A DNA stretch of 64,000 nt from Oscheius dolichura (lineage: Eukaryota > Nematoda > Chromadorea > Rhabditida > Rhabditidae), in the NCBI GenBank assembly GCA_932521035.1, contig OW051494.1:9596001-9660000 (forward strand). Reading direction: 5' to 3'. A program made the translations under genes and the position numbers. Below the pieces are notes generated by a model. The model was not told the origin of the DNA. It saw only the letters and a list, made by a program, of their open reading frames with translations, and ran no database searches. Of this stretch, positions 1 through 12,610 are shown piece after piece; the first letter of the stretch is position 1, and each line of letters opens with the position of its first letter.

Positions 1-571
1 CGCTTTAGTGAAAACATTGCCTTCCCCGTCATAGCTGTTCGTTGAGAATAACCCATTATTTTTAACCGTATATTTGTCAATAAAGATGGTCAAAAAAAAT
101 TTGGAGAATTTTGAGGGCTATTTCAAGAATTTCAATGGATAGACTCCTTGCAGACGTGCGCTCTCCCAGGTGAATAGTACTGGCTGGATGTGGTTCGTTA
201 GAACACAGTCCAATCCCTATTTGGTTAGATGTGTCCTTCTCAACGCGCAATCGGTTAAAAATAAGTAAATAAGCACCAGCATGTTTATTTTTTTTTTGGA
301 GCAAAGGTTCAGTTCAAACAGGGAACAACAAGGGTGTGAGAAAAAACAACAAGGAAAGGTTCGCGGGAAGGAAAAAAACAACGGGAACAGGGTGAATTTT
401 ACACGAATTTTTTGTTGTGGAAAAACCGGAAGTTTTCAGCCTGTAGCAGAGAGAGAGGTAAGCCTTCTAAAACCCATTTAAAAGAGAGAAAAAAAAGCAA
501 ACAAAACAACACTTCCCGTTAGGTGAAAATAAGGCAGAAAAGGTGCAAAAAGAGGAAAGGGGACGGTAGAC
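1..571. other. Left edge, no gene recognised
   Basis: I see no convincing exon, RNA gene or repeat here. The short open frames have no homology I recognise and no nematode splice context. Confidence 0.4.
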
Positions 572-725
572 GGCTCGGTCCTCGATAGCCCGATCCCCGG
601 CACCCATAAACTCTCGGCAGGAGAATCACCTTTATTCAAAACTGTTACAAATCTGTGACGCCTTTATACCTTTGTCTTGCCGAGACTTTACGGGTGCAGG
701 GAATCAGACTATCGAGGGCCGAGCC
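572..725 (+). mobile_element. Long palindromic PSE element, copy 1
   Basis: Complete copy. The outer arms GGCTCGGTCCTCGATAG and its inverse flank a PSE-like core on each side and an inner segment with the TTTATTCAAAACTGTTAC block. The left core is degraded (CACCCATAAACTCTCGGC); the right one is intact. Read leftwards from the right arm, TATAAAGG lies at the U6-type TATA spacing. GAC directly flanks both ends, a possible 3-bp target duplication. Confidence 0.9.
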
Positions 726-1242
726 GACGACGAGATCCTAAATCTAGAAAGGGCAGAAAATGGAGACCTCAAAGCTGATTAAGAGAGAAAAATGGATGAG
801 CAGATTGATAAATATGAGGTTGAGATTAGGTGGAAGACAATTGCCGGCGAGCAGCGGCAGCCATGGAAAAGGAGTTGCCGTCTTTATTAGGAGAGGTTCG
901 CAACATTCTAGAGCCAGGCGACGGGCTGTCTTGAAGACTGAACCTAAAAACTAAAAAAAGTATGAAAAAATATACTAAAATCTGTGAAAAATATGGAAAG
1001 AAGGGGGGAAAATAGACTTACTCGGGTGATTTTCTCATTAACGAGCTGAGGAAGTTCGGTATACTGGCGAAATTACGGCGGGGGGACGAACGAGAGGCGT
1101 GCGGTCTGAAAAGGGCAAAATGTGATTTAGAAAAAGATTTCTAGGGTTTTGGAGACGAAACGGTCTAAATTTTCGTCAAATGAACCGTTCAAGCTGGAGT
1201 TTTTGCCGAAAATTGGGGGAAAATGAAGGGAAGCAGGCCAAA
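726..1242. other. Intergenic, no gene recognised
   Basis: Between two copies of the palindromic element. AT-rich stretches with no exon or RNA signature that I can support. Confidence 0.4.
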
Positions 1243-2060
1243 ACTCAGTTGGGCCTCGATAGTCCTCTCCCCTGCACCCGTAAAGTCTCGGCAAGACAAA
1301 GGTATAAAGGTAGGGACCGCAAACGCGCGCCAAAAGCACCTGACACTTTTTGTTCACGTTTTTTGGGTTTTTTTTTTTTACAAAAGGACGTATATCTCTG
1401 TAAATTTGGGTGTTTATGAGCCAAAATTCTCGCCCGACAAATACAATTTGGCTTAGAATTTAACTACAACAGCAGTTTTCCACAATATCTGCGCTATATA
1501 TGAGAAATACCATCGTTAAATCGTTTTTGGTTTATAACTTTTTAGTATCAATTGGTTCCAGGCTGTTTTTTACTGCATTTTATAGTAAAAAATATGTATA
1601 ATTTATGGTTAAAAAATTTAAAAAATTGTACGTCTCCGAAAATTTAAATAATGCTTTGAATTTACAAGTTTTGATTGCACTCAAACTAAACATTTTTTAA
1701 TTAATTAACAACATTCCTACATCTGATAATTTTTTAAAGCTTGTTTGCTGCAAAAAACAAGCATAAAATATAGAAAAATATATTAGAAAGAAGGAGAAAA
1801 TAAATTACAAAGATTGGTCGTTTTTTTAAATTGTGAAATATGAATATTACTCTTTCATTTCAATTGGTTCCAGCCCAATTTTTTGTATTTCTATTTTAGA
1901 GATCTTTCGATTGACACCAAAATCAACATGCGACGATGAAATCTGATTTTCTCTTTGCGGTCCCTATATAAAGGCGTCACAGTTTTGTAACAGTGTTGAA
2001 TAAAGATGATCCTCCGAGATTTTACGGGTGCAGGGGGATCGGACGATCAAGGACCGAGCC
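1243..2060 (-). mobile_element. Long palindromic PSE element, copy 2, split by a hAT-like insertion
   Basis: The left part (about 1243-1310) holds the outer arm, a PSE core and GACAAAGGTATAAAGG. The right part (1967-2060) resumes with TATAAAGGCGTCACAG and ends with the other core and ACCGAGCC. Joined at the duplicated TATAAAGG, the two parts give one element in reverse orientation. The interruption is the element at 1311-1966. Confidence 0.9.
1311..1966. mobile_element. Non-autonomous hAT-like transposon (656 bp)
   Basis: Perfect 13-bp terminal inverted repeats, TAGGGACCGCAAA at 1311-1323 and its inverse at 1954-1966. They are flanked by an 8-bp direct repeat, TATAAAGG, at 1303-1310 and 1967-1974. 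An 8-bp target duplication with short TIRs beginning TAGGG is the signature of the hAT superfamily. No transposase frame is visible inside, and the interior is AT-rich, so it is non-autonomous. It sits inside a palindromic element and is therefore younger than that copy. Confidence 0.85.
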
Positions 2061-2342
2061 AACGGCCTGCGTTTTCCCTCCTCCTGGGTCTTTCCATCCC
2101 TTTTGCTCATTGTAATTTCTATATAATAAGACCCACTCTTCTTTAACAATCCCTCTAAATCCTCCTCCTCCGGTACTATGAGACGGTATATCAATCCCAA
2201 TCTCCAGGCTAGCCTCTGTCGAGTCGCTATTTCTTCGAGAGAGACGCCTCTTCGGCCCAATATGGAGGGAACTGGCCACCGGAGGCGGAAGATTGCAGTT
2301 ATTGGCTCCTACTCTTAAAATTTGAATAATTTAAAGATCTAA

Positions 2343-5300
2343 CTAAATTAAAACTAACTCATAATCATCTGGAGGTTCAATTTTAATCGCTCTCATTGTT
2401 CGCGAGGCGGCGGTGACTCTCGGAGGAAGGCTGGGCAGAGGGGCGTCGGCATTAAAGACGTCGATGAGTTCCTGTTTAATTGAACGTCGTTTTGGCGGCT
2501 CGGCTTTCTTTTTTTCTTTCGGAGTCGGTTCAGAACGTCGTCGTTTTGCTGAAGGTTCCGGAGAAGCGGTCAAGTCGACAAAAATTGGCGGCCCAATGGA
2601 TCTGGTCAGTCGTCTCTCGGCCTTCTCGCCAGTACTCGTCGGCATCGGAAGGTAACGCGAAGCCCGCGGAGCCCTGCTTCGGCCGGGGGTTACTGTAGGC
2701 GGCCCTTCGATGTCTTCTGGCCTAATAATTCGAATTTTGGCGGGAAACGAGGGAAAAACTCACGAATAATCCGACAACGGCTCCTCTTTGATGACTATCC
2801 TCTTGAATGTAACAACAGGGCTGGATCGGCGCTTGGAAGTTGGAGTTTTTGGAATTGGAGCAGGAATATCACTGAAAAAAGAGGGGAAATGAATAAAATA
2901 TAGGAAAAAATACTCGTCAGAGGGGCAATCCTGCTTCTTGTTCCTGGCAGAAGGACGGGAGGCGCTGTTGACTTTAGTGGAGCGGGTTCTTCTCTGGGGA
3001 ACGGGTGGATGGTAAGAATCGGCACTGTCCTCACTGAAAATGGGGGAAATAAGCAGAATATGGAGGGAAATAAAGAAATGTTGGGTTTAAAAATGGAGAA
3101 ACGGGTTTATTTCAGAGGGTAGAGGCGCTTTCTGGACCGGGGGCGCCCGTGTTACCTAATTATTCCCAGTCAAAGGTTGGGGGCTACAGATTTTTTGTCA
3201 GGGCGGTTGAGATGTGACTGGGTTCATTAGAATTGCCTTGATGTGCTCTCCAAGATGGTCTTTGAATTTTTGAAATCGGCCAAGAAATGACCGAGATACG
3301 AACACAAACACCCGACACTCCTGTCTACGCCCAAAAACGGGCGCGCTCGAAATTCAGCCGAAAATTTAATAAAGAGATCTGGTCCCACCTGGCTACGCTT
3401 TCCGTTGTGTCGCTCTCTTCCATGTAGTCATCCTCCGGTTCTTGTTTGATCGTAATCCTCTTCCTTTCCCGTTTCACTGGGGCCTTCTTGGCAGTGGAGC
3501 GCTTCCTAGTCGGCGACGGAGGTGGAGGAGGAGGGCGAGGAGTCGGGACGTGGGGCAGCAGCTCGACGGAGAGGGCGTCACTGTCCGGACTTTGTCGCCT
3601 CCGAGGTGGGGATTTCTTCCTCGGGGTTGGTGGGGCCTTCGGGGAGGCGATCATCATTGCCGGGAGGCTTTTCCTCGGCGGGCGGCCGCGACCACGACGA
3701 TTTGCAGAATTGGAGGGGGCTGATGGAGATGGCCCTGCTTGGAGCGGCTCCTCATCGTCAGAAATAATCTCCTGTTTGATTTGAATTAGCGCCCGGCGTC
3801 TAACAGGTGGGGAGTTCACCCGCGTCGTTGTATTTTCATAAGAATGGCGCCGCCGGGAGACGGTAGACTGCGGATCCCCGGAATCGGACGAGATATCTTC
3901 CAACAGTTCCCGCTCATTCATTGTGACTCGCTCTATCGCTGCTGGAGACATTGTACCCTTAAAAAAGGTTAAAAATAAAAAAAAAAGATACAGTAAGACA
4001 GACCTTTAACTGTTCGACGAGTTGCGCCGTGGCGCGGTCACTCAACGGAACGTGGCTCGTCAACTGGCCCCAGATATTCTGCATCATATCGAGCTCGGTC
4101 TTCACCAATTCCGCTTTGGTCTTCTCACGCTGGCAGACAAGATAGGAGAGGTTTCGTTGCTGTAAATGGCGGGAAAATTAGAGATTGGGGGAATTTTTGA
4201 AAGAGCCCGACCTTGGCGCGCTGAGGCCGCATTTTAGAGGAAAAATGCAGTTTTTGGATAAAATTTCTTCTAAATTTTAATATTTACAACAAATTTCAGT
4301 CAAAAAATTGGGAAAATCCACTACTTTTTGAAGAAATCGAGCTCAGCGCGCCATTAGGGAGGACATAGTTTTATTTTGATGTAAGAACTCCAAAAAATTG
4401 AAGATTTCTTGAAATCCGCCGACAATAGCCCGTGCTATGTGCTGTTTTTCATAAAAACCTCCATTTTGGCTCAAATTTTTTGGATTTTTTTCTGATTTTA
4501 ACATTTGGCTCTACCCTATGTAAGGCGCCTAATTTAATCAAAAACTTTCTGCAATTTCCCAAAAAAATGAAGATTTCTTGAAGAAACCGTCTTTTGCGCA
4601 CGCTCTGATCAAATTTCCTCGGAAACCGTCATACTGAATTTCTTGGATTTTTTTATATTTTTGTTCTTTCTACTACTTCTACCCTATCGAACACCCCTAT
4701 TTTGGTAAAAAAAGTTCCTGAAAATCCCGAAAAAAAGAAGAATTTAGCCTTACCTTATCGTACATGTGATTCACTTTCACCGTCAAGAGCTTTAGCCGCC
4801 CGATAATGGAATTTTCATTCGGCAAGCCGCTGCTATTTCCAGTATTCTAAAAGATTACGGTATATTTAACCAAAAAATAGACTAAAAACTCACCAAAATG
4901 ACATCCTGTGGATTTGAAATGAGCGGTTTCCCGCCGACATGGTGGCGCTTCAATTTCCAATATTCGTAGACGTCGCTGACGCTCAGCCGGTCCTCTTTCA
5001 ATTGGCGGCAAACGGTTTCCTCGTCGATATACATAAAAAATCGGGCTTCTAGATTCCGCAGAGCCGGATTTTCCTTCTCATCAACTTCTTCGTCGGATCC
5101 CAATTTCGCGGCGGGACGCGGATCGCCGGGTTCTATCAGGAGGGCAGAGGTCTTGACCGTCCGGTGCTTGTCGCAGAGAGCTATCATTTGGATGGCGTCG
5201 CTGTCCGGATCGTCTGGGTTCGGCTCAATTCGCATCTCATAGCCGCTTCGGATGGCACAGCCGATATGGAACGCCGTCTTACACGTCGGGTACCGGCACT

Positions 5301-8300
5301 GGATGCAGCAACCCTCTCGCGTGTCACAGATGCAGCACTTCAACTTCCAGCGATCGTCAGGGATGTTGTCCAAGTCGATGACGGTCTCGCGACGATCGGG
5401 ATCGGCGAATCTGAAAAGGGAGAGTTTCTGGATAAAAAAAGGGAATTTGAAGCATTTTAAGGGGGTTTAGACCAAGATTACGGTAATCTGGGCCCAAACC
5501 TGGAAAATATGTAGCTAGGGACGTTTAGAAGGGGTGAATTGTTGTTTGCATTTTAGAAATAGACCCAAATTCGTTTTTGAGAGAGTGTAGACTACTTTTA
5601 CTCCCAATTTCCTCGGAAATCCCTTTTTTTGAGATTTGATCGAAAAATTGGTTGTTCCCTCCGCTTCTAGAAGAAGAATTCGGTTATTTTAATAAAAAAT
5701 AGTGTGCGTAGTGCCAGTTTGAGGGCTTTTAGATCTTCAAAGAAAAGATTCCAAACTTTTCAGTCCCTTTCGCGGTCTTTCTTGGGGTCGACGCCTTTAT
5801 AGCGCTTTAGAGCCGGAAATTACAGGTTCATAGACTTGGAGAGAAGGAATACGGTAGCTGGACTACCACTGAATAAAATTGAACCCATTTGGATACTTTT
5901 TATTCTCTCAAAATCAAGAAAATTGATAAATTTTGACTAGAAGTACCGCAATTTTTGAAATAAAAGCTCTCTGGCAGGTCTTTTGATCAAAATCTACATT
6001 TCCCGGTCATTTTTTGAGAGAGTACGGTAATTTGACTTGGGTAGATCAAAACGGCCTTGTTTAGATGTTATTAGATCTTTAAAATGAATCAAAGATGTTG
6101 AATTTTGACCCAGATTTTAAAATTTCCCTTCACTCTAAAAAAACGAAAAAAAACTAGTTGAAAACCTTACCGGCATTCGGGAATCCACAGGGCGCAGCCA
6201 ACATGACACCATTTCGAGGTGCCATCTATTGGTTCCGTCAATTTTAGAGCTCCTCCCTTGGTTGGGCACATAATACACGGGGGAACGTTGTCTAAAAATT
6301 AAGAAAAAGTATAATTTAAAGGAGGAAATGGGATCCTACCTCCGGTGAGAAGACAGCGCTGACAGCTCCAGCTCCCGGGAGGATTGTCTTCCAGACCGTA
6401 ACAGGACAAATGGAAACAGGCATTGCAGTTATCACAGTAGACAATCTGATCATCAGCTGTGTCACCCTAAAAATGGGAAAAAATTGAATAAAAAAAACTG
6501 GGGGAGGAGAGAAACTTACAGAGCCGCAGACATCGCAAGCATCGTCTTCACTGGATGCCATGGTCGGGTTCAAGTGCAACGGGGCCAGGAGCTCCTCGTG
6601 CAGCTTCTGAAATGGGTACGGTACGATTATATCAATTGGAAAATTATAGAAAGTGGTGTAAAATGTGACGTTTGAAAGCAGAAAATGGCGGGAAACCGTC
6701 AGGTTTGAAAATTCCCAAGGCATGGTGACATCCGGATCCATGCCGGGGCTATGAGCCTTGAATTTCGAAGGAGTCTTAAGTTTTTTTGACTGTTTCTCTT
6801 GGTAGACATTCTTAGGTCGTCCCGAAGAGAGAAATAACCCCGAATCCTAGCTTTTTTCTAATTTTTTTTTCAAAAAATGCCCGCTACTCTTTCTCTCTGG
6901 GTCTCTTCCAGGTCTAGAAGGTTTTGAACCTCGAGACAGCTTTCATTTTGAAGGATTAGCTTCCCTAAAGTTCTAGGTCTCAACACGAAGAGCGGGATGC
7001 CCTCAAATGGATTCTTTTGAAGTTAAAAAATATAGAAGATTTGATCTCCACCGGCATTTTTCGTTTTCTACGGGCAGTGGCACACAGGGAACCATAAATT
7101 AGGATCTTCGCCTTGGTTTCTTGAATTTTGGGTGGATAAAGTGTTCAGCCGAGTTAAAAACAGTATGATACAGCTAATTTCTAGGTCTGGATACTCTCCA
7201 GAGCTCAAAAATCCCGATCCCATCCGTTTTTGGGGTGCATCTTGCCCACAACCTCTTTTCCCGGGGCACAACCATTTTCGGAGCCTTTTTCCCTTATTTT
7301 CAGTCATGTTCTCTTAAAAATGAAAGTGAAAGAATGTAAAATTACTGTTAAAGAACTTACAACATAGCACTGAACCTCCAGGGCGTTCATAATTCTCAAG
7401 AATCGTTTCATGGTCATCGGCCTATGGCGGATATGCTCTCTTGCCTAAAACAATCCGGCCTTCTTTCAAATTCCCGCCGTTTCCAGCTGACCTTATTCAA
7501 TTTCGCAATCCAGACCTCATCCAGTCGATCTCCATTATACAGTAATCTCTCTGGGAGGTCGACAAGATGGTGGGTGGCGTGAGTCACATATTGGGGGAGG
7601 GTAGCCGGCTGGCCGGTATCATTAGAGGTCTGGGGACTGATTCCGATATATTTTGCGGGCCTAAAGAGAAGAAATTGATTAAAAGTAGTAAAAATAACGG
7701 CTTACAATTCGAAATTCCCGGGAATTAGCGAGCCAAGATTGTTGGGCGCGGTTTCAAAGTTGGGAAGATTGTGACAGTTGACCGGCACTTGAATACCGTA
7801 ATTCCATTCTTCTCTCCATCTGGAAAATACGGTTTTTTTTGTAATTTTATATAATCATAGGGAAAGGGAAACGTTTTTAATGTTATAATATGGAAAAATC
7901 ATAAATCCTGGATAAAAATTTATTCTCAAAAGAGGAATTACAGCTGGGTTAGACCATCACGGCTGGGTTTTGTCCCAGTTTTGTCATTTTTTCATTATTT
8001 TTACACAAATGTCTTTATTTTTAATTTCTTACATATTTTTCACATCGTTAGGTATCCTTTTTATCAAAAATTAATCCAAACCCCGGAGGAAATAATGACT
8101 TTTCCCGGAAAACAACACGCTCCCCGCAAAATCCACATAAGCGATTGTTCTACTCATTTACGGTCATTTTTCTTCAATTTTCTTGTAATATTGGTTCTTT
8201 TCGTAGTTCTACACTTTGTTTTAGACATATCTAACAAAAAAATCCATTAAAAATGAGCCGATTAAACCGAGAAAAGACCTCTGCTACTTCTAGAACCTGA

Positions 8301-9123
8301 AAAAGGGCAGTCTCCCTCTTTTAGGGTCATTCTCGCGAAATTTTTATAATCTTTTTCAGATCTTTTTCATTTTCTATAATGTACACATCTATTTTATGCT
8401 TTGAAAATCAAAAATTCCATTAGAAGCTCCTTGAATTTGCCTCAAAACCCCCTCGTCCCGGTCGGGGACCAAATATGACCGAATATGGACTTTCAGGGCC
8501 TTTTTCCATTACTTTTTATTGTCTAAAAAGCTCAAAAATATAGTATAAAATTACCTATCATGAAGTTTAATCATCCCGTTATGCGGTCCGCATTCCTCGT
8601 CGCTATCTTCCTCATTGAAGGCTCCCTGCCTCAAGGCGTGGAGTCTATCCGTTCGAAAAACTTCTGTCGGCCTTCCACTTTTCTCTATAATATTTTTTTT
8701 TACTTCTATGGGTCCCAAGAGGAAGTATACTCACCATTCTTGACGATATAATACTTGGGAAATTTTTTAGACCCAGTTACACGGCTCCCTTCGTCACTTT
8801 CACTGAAAAGGGAGTGGTTTGTAAAGTGTTTACAGGGTAACTTTGAGTGGCGACGCTGAATAATAAAGGAAAACGTACTCCTCGTCGAAGTCTTGATAAT
8901 GTGTGGGTTCATTATCGACATCCGCTCGCTCTTCCTCTCCTCCGGCGGCTTTGGATCGTTTTGGACGACCACAACGTCGTCTAGCGGTGCTAGGAGGCGG
9001 CGGAGCTTCTTCTTCTTCTTCAGTCTTTTCTGTGGATTTTCGTCCCCGACTGGACGGCGACCCGTCAGAAGCCATATGGCTTCGAGAAGTCGGCATAGAG
9101 GTTGGCGTACTTGCTGGTGGCAT
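2343..9123 (-). CDS. JADE: JADE-family PZP (PHD-zinc knuckle-extended PHD) chromatin protein
   Basis: Seventeen exons assembled by hand give 3159 nt, 1052 aa. Exons (plus coordinates): 8879-9123, 8735-8802, 8555-8663, 7706-7819, 7492-7660, 7361-7444, 6697-6789, 6520-6606, 6340-6466, 6171-6291, 4894-5410, 4754-4846, 4004-4159, 3389-3957, 2914-3033, 2764-2871, 2343-2721. Family landmarks appear in order: [19 protein letters not shown], a PHD finger with CDVC...CDNC...CFHLSCYG...CQRC, a zinc knuckle (CIMCPTKGG...[12 protein letters not shown]), an extended PHD ([14 protein letters not shown]...TAFHIGC), then YEYWKLKR and an RNLSYLV segment. JADE proteins are known scaffolds of HBO1 histone acetyltransferase complexes. 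The N-terminus is acidic and low-complexity; the C-terminal third is disordered with repeated IKxE motifs. The start ATG follows a possible trans-splice acceptor near 9164. The 6696/6697 donor (GTTTCC) is weak. Confidence 0.92.
3141..3360. repeat. Dispersed repeat A, copy 1 (in JADE intron)
   Basis: About 220 bp with roughly 80% similarity by eye to 42109-42336. Shared blocks include GGGGCTACAGATTTTTT, GACGTGCTCTCCAA-like, AAGAAATGACCGAGATACG and GTCTACGCCCAAAAACG. It lies wholly within the intron between exons 14 and 15 of the JADE gene. No coding capacity; class unknown. Confidence 0.8.
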
Positions 9124-11481
9124 GAAACATATGGAAAATTGGAGAAGACGAGATGGTTATCTGGAAAAAATAGTATATTTATGATAAAATGAAGAGAAAA
9201 TTCGATTTTGACGACAGAAAAGTTAGTTTTATAGTCGAACGGGAATATTTTTGTAGTTTTTATTATTTTTAGTTGTAAAATGCATCTTTCTATATATATT
9301 TACAATAAAACATATGTAAAACAAGCTAATACATCAAAAATTATAAGAAAATGTAAATAACTAAAAGTAAATTCGTTTTTGAGTAAAAGTTCAGCATTCA
9401 GGCTGTAAACGTTGTTTTTTTAGCGAAATTTATCAATTCTAAAGTATTTTTCACATTTTCTAGTCATAAAAATTTGTTTTGCATATTTCTAAAGGAATAA
9501 ATTGATGCAAAGAAGCTGCCACAATCGAAAAGTGTAAATTTTAACAGGATAGTGCTCAAATTTCGCTGAGCACGGCTTACCTTACTCATATTTTGGTCTC
9601 TCTGACTCAGAAACCAATTGCTCATGCGTGCGTCACAGCTGAGCTTGTAATAGGAGCTAAATTTACTCGAGAAATGAGAAGACGAAAAGTTTATAAGAAA
9701 GAAGGCGAGCGAACGGGAAAGAGGCCAAGCCAGACTGACAGGTGGACGGCCGATTTGAGGTAAAAAAGGGTGCGCGAGCGAGGGAGAGGTCAGCGCAGTG
9801 GGCAGAGAGAGAAAATAAGTCATATCGCTGGATTATTACGCTTTTATAAATAGTTCTTGTTGTTATTCTGTGTTTTACAATTACTAATCTTGAAAGTGAG
9901 TGGTTTTCACTTTTATTTTGCACAAATTAGCCAAAATGATTGCTGATTTTGTTGTAAAATTGTCAAAAAGAGGTGAAACATCGGAAAAACAAGATATAAA
10001 AATAGCAATTCAAAAATGCCGCCAAGAGTAAGCATCGGCGAGAAAAATTTCCGACACCTTGGCATTTTGCCAGCAGTCACTTGGCCAAGTGCCAGCTGTA
10101 AGCCATAAAATTGGCGAATGTGTATGCATTTTTCCAGATATAGCTATGTATTTTTCTCGCTAGTTTTTTGTATGTTATTCTTCGCTTCTCTTTCAAAATA
10201 GCACAAATGTTGATGGATTACTGGCGGGCATATAATCGAGTCACGTGAGCAAGGGCAACATGTCTATCTGCGTGCTGACCGTTGCAAATGTTTGCTATTG
10301 GATTTTTTGTTTTTATGAGGTGCAAACAGCAAAATTGAAGTGTGTTAGAGTAGTACAATTATTGAAAACATTATTTTGAGCAGAATTTAATTTTAGGAAG
10401 TATGAAAGCTAAAAATACATCAATTGCTTTGTTTGCATCATCTTTCAATTTGTTTTTATGCTTTTGACGTCTTTCTTACTGTGCATATGGAAAACGAAAT
10501 GAAAAATTGAAGATTTTTGTTCGAATAGTATCGAAGCCACGTGTAGTTTTTGAAAAGCATTTCGAAAGCTTTGGTCATTGGTTTACAGCGTTCCATTTCT
10601 CGTTTCTATTGGTTTTCTTTGTATTGTATCGTATTTTTGCTTATTTCTAAATCTCCAAATTGTCTTCACCCACCTCAGAAACCACTCGATTCGATAAGAA
10701 TAGCCCAGCGAGAAGTGGTAGAGTAAGAGGATATTGCGACACTTTTTGGCGCCTGAGAAACAGACCTTTAAATTCGCGGCCGCTCCGCGTCGACCGCGTC
10801 GCTTGGGGTAGGCTGTCAACGCCGATCCTCACGGAAAAATCAAACGTTGCCAGCTCAAATTTCGACTTTTTCTTATTGTTCACTTCATTGTTCTCTTTGA
10901 TCTTTTCTTGCATATTTATGCAAACATGATAGCGTATTGAAGATATTCATTTTGAGTTGAAAAATTACTAGAAAAAGGCATAGGGGATACGGACATTCCT
11001 GCGTCTAGAAGATGTAAAAATAATTTTTGTTGATTTCTAGCATCCTAATCATAATCAAATAAATGTATGCCAACTCATTGATATTATCTAATCTAATAAT
11101 GCAGCTCTTTGTTTCAAGTCATGGGATTCATTGATTTTGTTTCGTCTTCTGCTGGCCACCTTCTCATCTTGCATATCAGGCTTTTCATTTGAAAGCGCGT
11201 TTTCTTGCTTTCCATATCAAATTATCGCGTCAACATTGTCGTCGATGCTTTTGAATGCATTCATCCGAACAACACGATGATGTGAGCTCGCTTTTTTATT
11301 TTCACATTTATTGCCGAATTGCAGTATTATATGGGGGCAATGCCGTATGTGCTTATCGTAATTCTGCTGTGTATGTGCCAACGCGGCGCCATTATCAGTC
11401 GAAATTCTCACCACCATATTTCTCGTTATACATCTCTCATTCTCTTGTTCTCGGTTTATTATCATTATTTTCTATTTTCAG
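9124..11481. other. Divergent intergenic region between JADE and ZC3H10-like genes
   Basis: A 2.4-kb AT-rich region between two divergently transcribed genes, so both promoters should lie here. It has E-box-like CACGTG sites at about 10242 and 10540 and TA-rich runs near 9290. A short GC-rich island near 10770-10800 stands out. No further exon is supported. Confidence 0.5.
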
Positions 11482-12610
11482 ATGGCCGAAGAAGAACAGA
11501 TCAAACCAGACATAGACAATGGAGATGGTGGAGTTCCTGAACAAGTACAACAACAACATGAAGAGCCGAGGAACGACGTCGATTCCAATGCTCCTCCACG
11601 TGACGATGTGTGCCGCGATTTCCTCAAAAACATATGTAATCGCGGGTCCCGCTGCAAGTTCTACCACCCACCAGAGAGCAAAGCGCGAGTCGAAGAACAT
11701 ATAAACTTCTGCATAGACTTCCAGGTGCGTATTGCGGCGATCATGCCTTTTTTGTTTAGTTTTGGTTATCTTGGATTTCAGTTTTGAGATCACAGTCATG
11801 TTTTTTCTCTAAAATGCATACGTTTTTTCGTTACCAAAAGATTGTGATCTCGAAATTGAGAAATGGAGTAGCGCTTACATTTATGTGTTTATTTTTCCGG
11901 GTTCGCTGATTATGCTTTCCTAACCATTCTTTTTGCAGAATCGAGGCTGCTTGCGCGACAACTGCCGTTTCGTGCACGCTTCGCGAGATGAGGTAGAGCG
12001 GTACAAGGTCACGCGTGAAGTTACATTGCCGCTGGCCCGCGCCATAGCTGCTGTTACTCATGGCGACACCATAGCTGGGATTCCCCTATGCAAGGAGTTT
12101 CAATCGGGCAAATGTCTACGAGGAGCTGCTCGCTGTCGTTATTGGCATGTCAATGTAGAAGAGGAACGAGACAGACGTGCCCGTGGCTTGCCACCTGGCC
12201 CTCCAATCGGTGCAGGCGGCGGCGGTGGTGGTGGTGGAGGAGGAGGAGGACGTTACCCACCAGGTGGCGGCCGTGGCTACCCTCCGACACCCGGATACGG
12301 AGGCGGCATGGGTGGTGGTGGTATGAGACGTCCAGGCCCGCCGATGGATGATCCTTATGGAAAGCGCCCACGTATGGATGACCAACGCCTTATGGATCTT
12401 GAGCGAAGGAATGCTGAATTGATGAAGGAAGTTGATACATTGAAACGCGAATTACAAAGAGAACATGAGCGATATGAGGATCTTTATGCACTGTTTCGCC
12501 AGCAAGCTCCAGCCATACCAGGCGCAAAACCTCCGCCAGCAGCAGCTACACCAGGCTATCCCGCCGCATACGCTACCACAGGATGGAACCCCGGTGCCGG
12601 AGGCTGGTAG
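11482..12610 (+). CDS. ZC3H10: ZC3H10-type triple CCCH zinc-finger RNA-binding protein
   Basis: Two exons, 11482-11724 and 11939-12610, joined at GACTTCCAG/AATCGA, give 304 aa. There are three CCCH fingers. Finger 1 is C-x7-C-x5-C-x3-H (about residues 44-62, CRDFLKNIC...CKFYH). Finger 2 is C-x7-C-x4-C-x3-H, split by the intron after CIDFQ. Finger 3 is C-x7-C-x6-C-x3-H (CKEFQSGKC...CRYWH). A Gly/Pro-rich linker follows, then a predicted coiled coil (MDLERRNAELMKEVDTLKRE), then a Pro/Ala tail. Finger spacing, the CxDFQN context and the following coiled coil match vertebrate ZC3H10 better than muscleblind. The ATG abuts a TTTTCAG acceptor, consistent with trans-splicing or a 5'-UTR intron. AATAAA lies near 12898. 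Confidence 0.9.

Noticed and set aside
3442-3784. Plus-strand open frames opposite JADE exon 14
   Set aside because: They are antisense shadows of a GC-rich, Pro/Arg-rich coding exon.
10765-10805. GCGGCCGC...GTCGACC, resembling a cloning linker
   Set aside because: It is embedded in continuous sequence without vector on either side; a chance GC-rich island is more likely, though an assembly check would settle it.
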